Below are positions 8,346-59,075 of a stretch of 64,000 nt of DNA, piece after piece. Source of the stretch: Enoplosus armatus (Eukaryota > Chordata > Actinopteri > Centrarchiformes > Enoplosidae). The stretch spans positions 4,116,501 to 4,180,500 of the forward strand of contig NC_092201.1 of NCBI RefSeq assembly GCF_043641665.1. The letters run 5' to 3'. Made by a program: the position numbers and the translations under genes. Below the pieces are notes generated by a model that was not told the origin of the DNA, searched no databases, and saw only the letters and a list, made by a program, of their open reading frames with translations. Position 1 is the stretch's first letter. The number at the start of each line of letters is the position of its first letter.

Positions 8346-11300
8346 AAAACTACTATTAGCGGCAGTGACAGCGTCTTTTGCTGCCTAAACGAACTCCAGG
8401 CGTCATAAATGAAAATATGACATGATAAGCTTCTGTATCAACAGGAAATAAAACATTTTTATTGATCATTTGTGTATATGAAGTTATATAACAACAGTCA
8501 GAAAACTCCACAGAGTGAATCACTACACAAAGTGAAACAAAACTGTAAAACACCTCGTCAAAAATGAAGGTATACACAGCAAATATAACTGTCAGCGGCT
8601 CGCCGTCACCGCGAGCGATATGGCAGGAAAAACACCCCAAACAGTTCTACGAGATTACAGAGAAAAGTTCCACACACAAAATACTCAAGCAGGCAGTTGA
8701 TATACACAAAGGCAACTAGGATCTTTCTACAGCATCAGATTCTAATACTTTACACAGCTTTGTTTTTGAAAGGTCAGTGTGGCTTTTCGTCAGTGTCACT
8801 GGAGAGAATCTTGAGTTCCTTGTCACACAGAGAGCTTGATAAGGTTTTTTTTTTCTTTACAAGAGGAAGAATTTAGGGTTTGATTATGCATGCATACTTT
8901 GGTAGGAAATCGCAATAAGAGGAGCATTGCGGTGCGGAAATGGCTTTTGCTTTGTGGTTTTTCCACACACCTCGCAATCCAATGGGTTCTGCAGTGCCGC
9001 CCGTTACTGGATTCCCTGATACGTTTATACACGTTTGTGGTATTTTTCAGCTTTGATCGGATTATTCTGTTAGTACAACCTTTTTGCATTAATATTGTAA
9101 TGCTCAGGCCACTTTTACAGAGCTTTTTCCTCGTACTTTAATCCATTTTATTCATTTAAATCTGAAGCTGTACTGGAATTCATGAATCTACATATGTAAA
9201 CATGTCAAATTAAAAAGAATCCCTCAGGAGAGAGATCGGGAATGCAGCTGTATTTAAGTATATTCAATGGTCTTGGAATGCCATCAGACAGGGGATATTT
9301 TACCCCAAAAGGGTTATGAAATAAATTCATAATAGTTGAAAAAATATAAACAAAATTACTTTTTTGTTTTACAACAAAAAGTGCAAAGTACATCTAATTT
9401 CACGGTTAAAGTAATCTACACCAACACAGTCCATACTGTACATTCAGAGTTTTCATCTCAAATATAAAAGGGGATTTTTGAATCAACAGGGCAGTTAAAT
9501 AAAAAAAAAATCCACAATGACAATGAAATAATGATGATGAGATATAGTATATGGATGATAGATAGATAAAATGATATTTGCGGCTGAATAATCATATTCA
9601 TGTCACTTTATATTTATTCTAGATATACATTTTTGACACGATTATGTAAATATATACATGGCATTTTAAGGGGACATTTAAATGTAGACTCTCGTTTAGT
9701 ATTTAGCTAATACTCCCTGAAACTTCTGATGCTGGAACTGTGTGCAAGAAGAGAAAACAAACCTGCAAAAAGAGGGGGAGGGAACCCTAAACAGAGGTCG
9801 ACAGGTGTCAAGCTCCAACCTCCAAGCTGAATCTACGTGTGCTGTGTCCTAACCATTTCACTGGAAAGGAGAAACATCTCTCTGGACTGGAATCATCCTC
9901 TAGTTAGAATCTTTTTTCTTCGGGCAACGCCACCCACGTTAACACTATGGGATGAACATACAAGTATTGCACAGTGCTCAACAAAATGCTGTGTGAAGCG
10001 ACCCCGCTCGCGCTCGGATTAAAACATCTACTTTCCGCCCTTTTTTTCTTTTTTTGCCGCGTGCAGTCGGGCGACGCCACGCACTCTCTCTTTCTCTGCG
10101 TGTAGAAGGGAAAAATGGCATTAAACGCTACGACATCACTACAGAACAAACTGGTTTCGCTACCTACTGATAAGTCTACATCTCTAAGCACACACGGCAG
10201 GTCACAGTGATACACAAAGCAGTCCTCAGAGACTCATGGAATGACAAGTAGCTTTTTCATAATAGTGCTATCAACTACACAATAACATTGAAAACATTTA
10301 GAAAGTCCTCCTGAAGCTAGCATCGAGTATATGCAAGAGGGTCCTCCAAGATAAGAGACTTCATGGTTTTCATGGATTAAAACTTATTCCTTTGCTAATT
10401 GGACCCGTAGTAAAGGACATGATGGTCTAATAGCCTACGCAGACCATTAACTTTACGGTTATTTCGCGTTCTCTTGGTGTAGTCCTGTGCCAACAAGAAA
10501 ACAAAACTGATGTAACTGCAGTTGGCTGAAACGTGATTAGTCATCATTGCTTTCTTTCTCTCTGTTAATTGAGCTGATCGAGCAGGCGGATCTCTGGCTC
10601 CCTCTGCAGGTGTCCTGAAATAAAGCCGGCCAACAATTGTCCAAAATAAATGTCTTCCTAAAGAAGTCAACAAGCTAGTTCAGAGGCATCCAGTGCAAAA
10701 CAGCAGCCACATAAAAGTTAAAATTGGCAGTAAAACATGGCTAGCTCTATTGTCACTGTGAGAAGGCAACGCAAAGCAAAGACTGCGATTCAGGGCACCA
10801 TTGCAGCCAAAGACATTGTTCCCAATAAACCAAAGCTACAACCACTAGCAAGTGGGAGTGTGCATGAAGAGAGTGTCTCTACATAAGTCACCTCTTTGGA
10901 AATGGCAGTGTTTAGAAACTTGCTTCGCCTCTGTCAACGTACTTATATACATTGACCCAAAAATTTATCATTACTATTGATTTTTCTTTCCTCTCCTCTG
11001 ATTGAAGGCAAGGGGATCGTATCAGAAGAGACAGCCCCCGGTGTCAGTAGATCTCCCCCCCCGTCCCAGCCTTTAGTAAAGATTGTAAAAAAAATCATGC
11101 AGTTTACTAAAAATAGTCAAGACGTTGAATTGCTCTAAAAAATAGTCCTCTTAAAACCAGAGTCACGACTCTTTATTTTTCACTCCCTCACAAAGATCGG
11201 ACCCCGGCCTAAATGCGATATACTTCCAACAACGACAAGGCTGTTCAAAGTAAGCGGTTAACAAAATATTGTTAAACGAGCTTAAGGACACAATGGCTAC

Positions 11301-12292
11301 AGCTTGGTGCTTTTTTTTCCACATGGGGTCTGTTTCAGAAGGGGTGGGGAGTGTTTTTTTTTGGAGGCAATATTTTCCATTTTTGGAAAAGAAAACGAGG
11401 ACCTATTTCACTTAGAAGAAACTGCCAAATATGGATAAATGAAATGCTAACTGGTTTGCATCAACTATTGTTTCTGGTAACAGTGTGCATCAAGCTAAAC
11501 ATATAGGTCCTCTGATTGAGAAATAAGTACAAAAAGTCGTAAGAAATCATGTGCTTGTATAATTTCCAGCAGCATAATTTTCCCCTCAGAACCATAGTAG
11601 TTAATGGCCTTGTATTTTGGAGTTTTGTGTGTATATATTCATGTGTTTGTCTTTTCAGTGAACTTAAAGCCAGACATCGTCCTTTACAATATTTGAATAT
11701 ATTTCCACTAGTGTCTTGCAGGTTGGATTTCTTTTTTTTTCTGGAATGCAATAAGGTAATAAGGTAGAATTTTTAAATCCTGGGATATATAATATTGGCT
11801 TTCCTCTATATCTGCATTTACATAATTTAAAATAGAACATCTTATTAAAAACATCAAGATATACACAGATTAGGAAACGGGTAACAACATACAAACACAT
11901 AAACTAGAAATCATTTTTGTCTGCATACTTATATATACAACTGTGGTACAATAAATTCTTTCAGTCATGCGCTATCTATACAGATCATATTGCTTAAAAG
12001 AAGGGGGCATTTGGTTGGGGCGGTTAAGGGCATGGAGATGGAAAATAAAAACTGCTGAATCTGAGAGGAACAAAATCAAGTAGAACCTGATAGAAAAAAA
12101 GCAGAAGGTGGTATGTCGCTGAAAGTTTGAACAATTAGGATTGTTTGTGATATTAGGAGCGGTAAAGCTGGGAGAGGCTGAGAGACAGGATAAAGGGGGG
12201 GTGGGGGTTACATGGATGGACCCATATATCACTGAGGTATTTACACATACTGGCTAAAGAGTACTACAAGGCAGGCGCTGAAAGGGCCCTGC
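8340..12292 (-). other. syt1: Probable long syt1 3'UTR
   Basis: From the syt1 stop (12293-12295) downward there are about 4 kb with no interspersed repeat that I recognise and no coding exon, unlike the introns. Minus-strand AATAAA signals occur at 9147-9152, 8458-8463 and 8340-8345 (plus-strand TTTATT). A long, AU-rich 3'UTR is usual for vertebrate syt1. Four minus-strand UGUA[A/U]AUA words (Pumilio-type sites) lie at 12238-12245, 11932-11939, 10944-10951 and 9651-9658. The distal boundary is inferred. Confidence 0.45.
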
Positions 12293-49011
<36,719 letters not shown>

Positions 49012-49040
49012 CGTGGCGATGCTGGGACGCCAGGCAGATG
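49012..49040 (-). other. syt1: syt1 5'UTR portion of the first coding exon
   Basis: Runs from the acceptor CAG (49043-49041), preceded by a long pyrimidine tract (TTTTTTTTGTCTTTCTCTTT), to the ATG. This shows that a noncoding exon lies upstream. Confidence 0.7.
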
Positions 49041-49755
49041 CTGGACAAGTGGAGAAAGAGAAAGACAAAAAAAACGGAGTGGGTTAGATTTCTTTTCTTT
49101 TAATTTCCTTGCCGCTGTGACAGATGCATGTCAGAGGCAGCGCGCTCGCCTTGTCAGATGACTGAGTCGACGCAGACCGTGAGAGCAGCTGCTGGCTCAG
49201 CCTGGGTAAACATCAGCTGGGGTCCAGAATGAATTGGCCAGCACACTGAATTCAGAACAAAGCTACTCACTCATTGCTTAAACTCCAGATTAGCATCACA
49301 GAGCAGAGATAAAATGATTAGTTATTACTCTCACACAGCACAGGCAGTAAATCTCAGCACTGCTACTGGCTTAATTGAAATGATGTGCTTTTATAATTCA
49401 ACTGAAAGTACAGCACATAATGTTGCAGAGAAGATTACTCATCCACTATCTTATCACACCATGCTCTCTGTACACAACAGGTGTATTTACTTTACATTCT
49501 GGTCTTTTGTGAGGGTGAACAAGGAAACAATGTATTGCTCATGTTAACCTGAGCTTGTGTGTGGATACACTTGTGTGTCCATGCTGTGTAATGTACTGTA
49601 TATGGCAGCAGCCTCATCCAGGAACATGTTAGTCATCACCTCACTCTCACTGGGGGAGGATGGAACTATGAACTTACTATGAAATACAAAATAATCTATG
49701 GCTTTATGGTGTTATAAGTACCATACATTGTGTTGCTTGTTATTGTTATGTCTAT

Positions 49756-49930
49756 GAAACATCTTCAAGTTTCTTGTTTTGCTGACCGGCAGTCCAAAAC
49801 CCAAAGAGATGTCAGTTACTGTCATATATATTCACATCTGAGAGGCTGGAACCAGTAAATGTTTTGCATTTCTGCTTGAAAAGTGACTAAAACACTAAAA
49901 CACGACAAAATTGTTGCAGATGAACTGTCT
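49756..49930 (+). mobile_element. Partial hAT-like short element
   Basis: Contains CAGTCCAAAACCCAAAGAGA, GAGGCTGGAACCAGTAAAT and AAATTGTTGCAGATG, in the same order as the copy at 48484-48791. Outer ends are missing. Confidence 0.45.
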
Positions 49931-52900
49931 GAACTGGTTGGAAGGCACAGTAAGTCTCCTGCAGACAGGAACCATTTATTGTCTATTCATTTTGTGCAGG
50001 TTGTAATTTGGCTCTGTCACCATAGCAATGGAAGAGGATAATGGCGCTAAAGTTTCCAACAGTACACAGCAAAGGTTGGTGGCCTAATTCTCCTCCTTTG
50101 CCACAGTACAGTGCTCATTAAATTTAATATTTTCCCATTTACATTAGTGTTTCATAAAGGGCATAGCACTGGTGCATAAAAAAAATATTATGTTTCTATG
50201 TAATTGAAAAATCTAAATGTAACCCTCAAAATGGCCTCCAATGATATCCGTTTCTGAACCTCAAAGAGCTGAGAACAAAATGCAGAGGCAATTCATCCAG
50301 ATATAATCTTTAAAAACATGAAGAAATCTTCAGAGAGCTGCAGTCCAATTCATGTTTCTTTGAATCTATAAAATTAGGTTTGCAAAGGCAGAGAGGCAAT
50401 TTAGACTGAATTACAGCAGAGGCAGGAAGTGTCTCTTCAATATCCGTGCTTCTCAGATAGTTTAGTTTCGTATCTGGACAAACTTTCTGTGGGTATTTCA
50501 CTCTCCTGGATGTATCTAGAGAAAGGTGACGTAGCGTGGATTATTATCTACACAATAATCTATAGGATTAAAACAACTTTGATCTACTGTTTGCCACTGT
50601 GCAGCTTCACTAGTTGTGTCGTAGCATATTCCCTTGTTTACTCAGCTCTGACTGCAGTTGGTGGAGGAGGGAAGATCGTTTCTCATTCTCTGTACTCTGA
50701 GATTTCCCAGCTGATCTGGGAATTCAGTCTGGCAACTTTCCAGCCACAACTCTGTTTCTATAAAATCTAGGTTATCTACTTACTCCTACTGTTGATACTG
50801 ATGCCAGCAACGACTGCAGACAGTGGGTTTTTATAAACAAAGTACATTCATCTGTGCAAAATCTATTGATCATTGCATACATCAAGCATTGTTCTTGGAA
50901 AACTTGGAGGAAATGATTTGCGTTTACATTCCAAGCTGTTTCCTGGTAGTTGGATCCAAGAGGCGATGGAGAAGAGGCCTACTATAAAAGGACATATTCC
51001 CAGTTATTGCTACAAATGTGGGTACATATTTTACCTCATAGCTGGCAGACAACACAGCTCTCAAAACCAATTGGGCAAAGAACAACTCAAAAGATCAAAG
51101 CCAAAAAGCAGTGAAAATGTCTTTAAAAGAACTTTACCAGTGCAGTTAGACCTGATTTAATCTGATATTTGGTTTAACTAAAGTTACAAGAGACACATAA
51201 ACTCTGTTTAAGCACTTTGATGCTACATTGACAGTAAATATGGACAGTGGACTGGGAAAGTATTATTAACAGAGGTTTTTATTTTTGGGATGTGCGTCAG
51301 CAACATGACATTAATGGACCCCAGTGGTATTGTTTGGCCCTTCCCCGAGTACACCGCCATTTTCTCTATCAATAGGTCCTGTATATCTATGAAAGAGCAG
51401 AAAGGCAGTAAATATCCCTACAACCAGCGGATGTTTGATCTGTAACATCAAACAAACATACTGCTTTGAAAGTGAATAATGACAAACAAAAATTTCAATT
51501 ATCAAGGACATCAGACATGTAGTTATAGTGCTCCACCACAGGGGTATGTATGGAGGATAAGATACCGTATGTGAAATTGTCAGCCCAAGGTAACATAATA
51601 CAAAAAAGGCCCTTGTTTCCACACCTAAATCGATACTTATGTCCTTTTGTGAACAGATCTGAATACCAACACTGACATTACATTACATGTCAGGACACGA
51701 TGTACAACAGGAATCGCTCGGGCCAAGAATACAGAACATCAAAGGACCAGAGGCAATACGATTATTCAAATTCAAATACAAACACCGGTTGGAGAGGAAG
51801 CAGGAGGAGACTAATAGAGGCGTAATCCCTAAACACATTTACCAAAGCCTCAGTCCCAACCAGCCGCACCACAAGATGTCTCTGCTGTTGGCTTCAACAT
51901 CAAGGGACCAAACATTTTCACACCTTTGAAGTATATAGTCTGTCCTCTCAGAGAAATGTACACTTACAGCTAAACTGACTGCTCTAACTGACTGGATACC
52001 CAATCCCAATTTCTCGAATTGTTGAGCCCATTTTTAAAGTCCACCACTGAGGAAATGAAGCAAAGAGAGGCAGAAGCTCAGGCTGCTGCTGACGTTCTGC
52101 CACCAGGATAGCACCAAGCATGGCCCCGTAGTAGCCAATTAAGCTGGCCAGCGATAGCACAACCGCTAGCTGGGACAAATAACATCATAGCCACCAGAAA
52201 CCAGCAGGTCGAGCTGACTGGTAGTAAGAAACCAAGTCACCTCTGGTCCAGTGTGTTTGAAACCTTCTTGAGAAATAAACCAGAGGAAAAACATTTGTAG
52301 TACATATGGCTTAGCTACTGTAGGCACTCCAGTGAGCACAAGTGGTGGTGTTTGTCAAGAAAGCCTATGAAGGATTACAGCCTGGCGTTACTCAAGGCAC
52401 ACACATGGGTTGCATGTACAGAGTAGGGTAAGATCTGATGGGGATAGCAAAGGATTTAGGCCCTTGAGGCGAAGTTCCTCAACAAACAGAGAGATAAAAG
52501 CGGCTAAAGAAGTGTGTAGGAGGAGACATATTGCAAAGACAATTAGCAATGAGAAGTTGCCAACAGAAAGAAAAGAGCTTAACATAAGGTATCTGTGGTT
52601 GTATGACGGGTGACGCAGCAATAATGTAAATCACTGAATCCGTTCATAACTTGGCGAGCACTGCTGCTACAGTAACAGTAGCTAGGTAGCAAAGATTGAA
52701 GGTTTATGATGATGATTGCTTGTGTGCACCTTCGCAACCACAGTTAATTAATAATTGCTCCGTCGTTATGTGTTGTAAGGGTTCATGTGATGTCAACTGT
52801 ATGTGCACAATTGTCAGCCAAACAAAGAGACATGATAAGGAGCTTTTAGGTAACAACCTTAGCCATAGCTTTAATCCCTTACAAAGACCACGAGACCAGA

Positions 52901-54359
52901 CATCACCTTCATGTAATTAGCACTGAAATGTTCCTTTAACCTTAAGATAATGACTTCTCACATATTTGATCTTCTCTGATGTTCATTCCAAACCATACAG
53001 ACACATATTATAAAAAAACTAAAAAAACAGTGGAAATTGAATGCGTCATTCTTGACAGTGATATATGGTCTTGTTTAATTATCCTACATGTAAGTGATGG
53101 CTGATAACGGTTGACACTCATCTGCTTACACAGATCTCTTGTAATTGTCTCTTGTAACAACTTGAACATACATTTGGTGCCATAGTCCTACTTTTATATA
53201 AACTATCACCATGGTGATACTTCACAAACGTATTACTTTGATCATTTTGCTGAACTAACCATAACCTTACTGAACATTCAGGTCTGTGAAATGTCACATC
53301 ATCACAACAGCTGCACTAAACTGAACGAGTAATGGGCTTTTAGAAAAATCCGCTTGATTTAACCAAGTTTAAATCCCTTGTGTTCACACTGAACTCAGCA
53401 AATAAAAGCTATTCTGAGTTGCATGAGGTGGATTTCACAATCACTTCATGTTTGCCAGCTGCTGCTACCCAACATACTGTGAAAGCATGATATTGCTGCA
53501 CTCTCCAGTTGTGATTGTAACACTTAGCTAACACTTCTTTAACAACATCTTTGTCTGTCACCAACAGATATGTTCAAGTCATGTGGTTAGCTGCTGCAGA
53601 AAATACTTCCAATATATACTACCTAGTACACAAAAACTACACCTATAATCAAAGCAAGAAAAACTTTAAATTCATTAAAGACGATTTAACTTCAGGTAAA
53701 GAGTGGCAATGAACCTTCTCTCACTGTGAACAAAGAAGCCATTGGTTACCTCAGGCCTCTCAACCTCCCCCTTTGTTGCATGGACGCCTACGCATGTCCA
53801 TGTTCGCTCAGCCTCCCTTTGGGCTCCCTTTGAAATGCTGCAAGGTTAGTGTGGGGGCTGAGCTTTTGAGAGGCACGCTTGGCAGTGACAGAGATACTTC
53901 AACACAGGCGAGGACTTTTAGGGAGCACAATGATGCTCTGCAGAGTGCATGTGGGAGGCTTCTTCTATAGAAAGAGAATTGATTATGCCCTGAGGGGGGG
54001 CACATTGGCTTTCACTCAATATCTCCAAGTGTCTGATGTGAGGGACAGAAATGCAAACAGGTTTTTTTTTTAAAACATGTTTTACCATGCTTTTACAAGG
54101 ATGTGTATTATGTAGGGAGGTACGTTTTGAAAAGACAATAATTACCCTAAAGAATTCAGCAGACAGCGGGCGCAAATATTTTTATGTAAATGACACCATT
54201 CTGGTGAATTAGAGACCTTTCAAAAATGCAGAATGAGACATGCATCTGGATGAAACGACGTTCCACGCTTTCATATCCCATAATTTTCCTTAGGATTGTG
54301 TAAGGCTGATGCTTCTCAATCTACGAACAAAATGTCAAATGGAAGACGATCAAATGTGA

Positions 54360-54362
<3 letters not shown>

Positions 54363-54394
<32 letters not shown>
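54363..54394. repeat. (GT)16 microsatellite
   Basis: Thirty-two bases of uninterrupted GT. Confidence 0.95.
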
Positions 54395-54396
<2 letters not shown>

Positions 54397-55966
54397 GACC
54401 ACCCGTGGAGTCTGTTATGCCTCTCGCATCACTGGCAAAAATGAAACATTAATTCAGCTCATATTTGCACCTTAATGACTACTTGCCCATTCAAGCATAA
54501 GATGACAACTTCCGCATTATCTTCACTGTATGCAGTAACTCACAGCAGGCAGTCCACTTGAAGAGCCAGTCTCATTTAGAGTGGATCAGCGGTGTTGACC
54601 TTTTTCCCTTTCCAAGGGGCTGTCATCGCTATGTAATCATACTGTATATCCACTGCGACGCAAAGTTAATATCTGCTTTGTTACTGTTCCGACCCACTTG
54701 AAAGACAGATTTAAATAATGTTGCACAAAATGGCTGCGCTGTCCTCTTACGGTCACACGGCGGCACGTCCTCTCCACTCCAGGCGCCACATTAGATCTTC
54801 CCATCTTGTAACCTATGGGCGATTCAAGCTAAAAGAGCTGAATGCAAAGTTGAGAAAGATTAACATAAATTAAGAAGACACCGGGGTATCAAATGATCTA
54901 ACACATTCCCACCTATGCTGCAGCATTGCAAGACACTGCTCTGCCTCCTATTTCTTTTTTTGCTCCAACCATCTCTTCGGAGGTGTGCCGCTCAGGTGTA
55001 AAACCCCAACCCAATTACAGGGCAGCCAGATGGCCCAGCAGGTCCCCAACCACAGTGGCGATGCTGACACACCTCCCTCCTATCACCTCTCTCTCTCTTT
55101 CCATCTTTCTCTCCCTCGCTAACTGGGTCAGCTCCCTTGCTCTCTACCCCCCTTCTATCCTTCCTGTTATCTCCTCCATCATCCTTTCAAGTTTTTCTCC
55201 TCCTCCAACAATGGATTCTATACCACTGACATGACCATTTCTGCAGAGTAAAAAGGAAAAACAGACAATAAATAGATTAACAGCTAACCTGTAAACTAAA
55301 AAATGTTTGTTACCCCTATTCTTGAGTTCAGATTTGGACAGCATGTTGGTGTCATGTGGACTGCTCTGCTCCCCACTGGTTCCAGTCTTGGCCAGCCTTC
55401 TCAGTGTGCTGGGGGTTACATCTCATGCTGTTTGAGGAAGTGATAAAGCTGCCAAATTCAGCCCAACCCAGGACTAATGCTGTCCATTTTGCCATCAAAT
55501 TCAATATATTTCAAAGATAACAGCCGACTGTATGGTACAGTGAGGAGAGCAAGACACACAGGCGGCCTTTTGCCAATACCACTTCCCTCTTGTCATTTTA
55601 TTTGGGTTTAGTGAGTTAATCACCCAGTAAATCACTAATTAAACCCATTTTTATCAAGAATTATCTGCTAATTTTCACTAAATGATTTGGCAGTTGTTAT
55701 ATGTCAGCCTAATTTAAACCAATTGAACACATGTATGCACAGACCTCCACTGTAAAAAGGGATAGAGTCAATATGAGAGAAATCAAATGCAAGTAGAAAA
55801 TGGTTATCTTGGTAAAGATAGCATGTGCAGTTTGCATAATTATGATTAGTAAGTCATCATTTGTTAGCCTGAAGCTTATTAGAATTAAGATCAAATAGAG
55901 GAATGTGCTTAAAACCATTTTCTGCAATTGCTATTCTTTAACACTTCCATATGAATACAAATATGT

Positions 55967-55987
55967 AAAAAAAAAAAAAAAAAGGAC

Positions 55988-56025
<38 letters not shown>
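55967..56025. repeat. A17 run followed by (TA)15
   Basis: Seventeen A (55967-55983), then a short spacer, then thirty bases of TA (55996-56025). Confidence 0.95.
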
Positions 56026-56031
<6 letters not shown>

Positions 56032-59000
56032 TATGTACACCAACAACATCAACCTGGTAAAATGAAGTCCAAGTGAAGTAAATGTCGCTGTTGTTCAGTG
56101 AAATTTATGTCACATTTAATAATCTAAAATTGCAATGGCGAAGTCACCACTCGAATGTCAAATCTCTGTCATTTGGAGATGGTGAGTAATTCAAAGGCAC
56201 TATTGTTGTTTTGACTTTCCAGAAAGAAAACTGAAACAGACTAATAGTGGCGTAAATGTTTCGTCAAAGACAAATTAAAAAGCGGCGAGAGACACACAAA
56301 TGTTGCCGTAGTGCGGAGATCAATAGTCTGGATCAATAGGGAAGTACTTTGACTCAACAAGCAGACGCAAACGAAGACACTGCTCTTGAGTCTTGGACAA
56401 ATACAGGAGCCAGAACAAGTGCTCACAATGGAATCCAGAATCAGGGGTTCATGTTCTCTTTATAACAATAAAATGCTAATGAAGTCATATTATGCGCTTT
56501 CCGACACTTAACTGTGACGGTCTTGATCATTTACCGGTGAACAGTTGCTCAGAGGTTTTAAGCCATTCGCAGGTTTGATTACAGTTCAAAGCACTGGGAC
56601 TCCTGCTGTTTTAAAGTAATCCTCAGGAAGACACTTCACAGATCTGGATGAACTAATAATCATAGCAAGGACACGTTTTTAAATCCAAGCTAATAGTGTA
56701 ATAACAATAAATGACACAGAAAAAAAACTAAGAAAATTAAAGCTTGAGTTTGCATGCGTAATAGAGTGCTGCATCAAACAATTAACACCACTATATTGAA
56801 CTGGGAAGATATTCAGCAGATAAATTGGAATTTTCAAAGTAATTAAATGCTTTATAGACCATTTCATTATCCAACAGTTGTGACTCATGTGATCCTTGTT
56901 GAATGAGTGGTGTTCTTTCTTGTTGCATCAATGTTACATGAAGAAAAAGCGCCATTCAGGTCTTAGTCTTAGTCATCAATACCATCTAGCTAATGGCAGT
57001 GATGTTTTACAATATATTGCTTTATGGATCTAAACTCCGTTATTCAAGTGAACTTGTTCTGGGAGACATACTTGAATTACAAAGTAGTATTCTGCATGAA
57101 AAAATATTTTCACTGCTGTATGTTACAACCTGCAGAAATGTATACTTCCACAGGATTATGGGTACATTTTAATAATAATATAGGGTTGAATCTGTTTATA
57201 CGTATTTGCTGATGGAGTGGTCGGTATTTATTAGGTGGTTTCTTAATGGAAACCAGGCAATTCAACCCGCAGTTGAAAAAAAAGACCTTACCCAAAATAC
57301 AAGCCAAGAGCTGGCTTACTTTGTGCATATAAACATAACTAATGAGTCTGCTGGGTCACTCTAGTAGAAAAAGCAAGTCATGCATAAAGCCTCAACCTGC
57401 ACCTCGGATGAGCTCCAGATCCTACTGTGCCCCCCCGTCTTTGTTCACTCTCAAAGAAAGTCACAAAAATCACAGACGGTCAACTAGTGTCAAACCAATT
57501 GCTGTGTCATTGCTGCTTCAAAAGAACAAGAAAAACTCAATTTTAAGAAGTAAACTGGCAGCAACACACATCAAATATCAAACCCATAAACTGACAAGAA
57601 GAAGAAGAAGAAAAACACTGTTGATACGTGCAGGTAGACAAGCCTAACAGGGCACCTAAACGTTGGTAAAGTGGATGAGGAGGACATGAGTTAGTGAACT
57701 GACACATTAATTACTGGCTGTCAGTCAAGTATCCACCACCATCTGACAGGCACTCATTTGTGGAAGGATAGTATTTCCAGACATTGTGGTCACATACACA
57801 CAAGCGGGTGGGAGGGGAGTCTTTAATGTATATAATACGTCACATAAATAATTGTCAGGTGAGATGCCTGCAGTGAGCAGGGATAAGAGGAGGCTGAGAA
57901 AGCCCTGTGGCCACTTCCCCTTGTCCAGTGCAGCCTCTTTACTCACCTGAAGCCAATCTCAGGGGGTAATGGAACTGGAAAAAGTTATTAACCCCGCTTT
58001 GCAGCAAGGGCAGGACAGCTCTATTAAGCCAGTGCACAAAGATTCCTCCATTTTCAATTACTGCTTCCAAAGCGCTGAGGAAAGTTAGAAAAAGCAGCCT
58101 TGTTGTCTGCCAGAGAGAAGGACTCAGGGGCCCCCAGATCCCAGCAGCTCTTATCATCTACTCTTGTTCCTCGTACAGCGTAGGTCTGACACACTCCCTG
58201 AGTTGTTGGTGGATACATTCAGTCTATTTATATGAAAAACATCGCAAGGTGGCACACCCCCTGGAAAATGGGTCTGTCAGCCCGGGGGTAAATGAGAGGC
58301 TGGGGACTAGAGAGCGGGGTGAAGTGTAGAGAAACCCTGGTGGGGTCTCACATTTAGATGCTGAATCTGGCATTAAATGATGTTGCAATGATTTGAATCA
58401 AAACTGAGACACTGAATAAATCTAAAAGAGCTCTCTGAGGGCAGCCCAGGTACAAATAGACCTTTTATTATTCAGTTATAACACTAATATAAGACGGTCA
58501 CTGGTGTGGCCTTCATTAGAGAACTCTCTGATCTGATTTGAGATTCAAAGATTTCTGCTGATGATACCTGCATAATGAGGGATGAAAGTGAAGCTGCATA
58601 GTCCTCGAAACATTTTTCAAAGTGTCCGATCATATGTAATAAAATAATATTAGGGATAGGCTGTTACAAAGTGTAATTGACTTGCACGTCCCCTGCAAAT
58701 TACTAGTACTGTTGAATGCAACACTGGTGACTTCTATTCATAGCAAACTAATTTATTTAATATTTCATTCTAAGATTTTCTTATTACAACTAAAGCACGT
58801 TGGTGTTAACAGATGGAGGCTGTGAATTCATTGTATAAACAGCTAATGTACTCATTCAAACATCTTCTTGTGAAAACCTTGCGGCCCAATAACTTTTCAG
58901 TGTTTTAATTATCTTTTTGGCACATCAACCTTTTACAAAAACTACTTGATTAACTCAAACTGCTTAGTTCCTAAGAGCCTGAAGGTTTGGAGAAACAATG

Positions 59001-59040
59001 TTTTCAGGGATTGCATGCATGGCCATAGCCTTTAGTTATT

Positions 59041-59043
<3 letters not shown>

Positions 59044-59073
<30 letters not shown>
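59044..59073. repeat. (AT)15 microsatellite
   Basis: Thirty bases of uninterrupted AT. Confidence 0.95.

Positions 59074-59075
<2 letters not shown>

Noticed and set aside
54363..54394. Tandem array considered as a CRISPR or satellite
   Set aside because: Pure GT dinucleotide with no spacer structure. It is an ordinary microsatellite.
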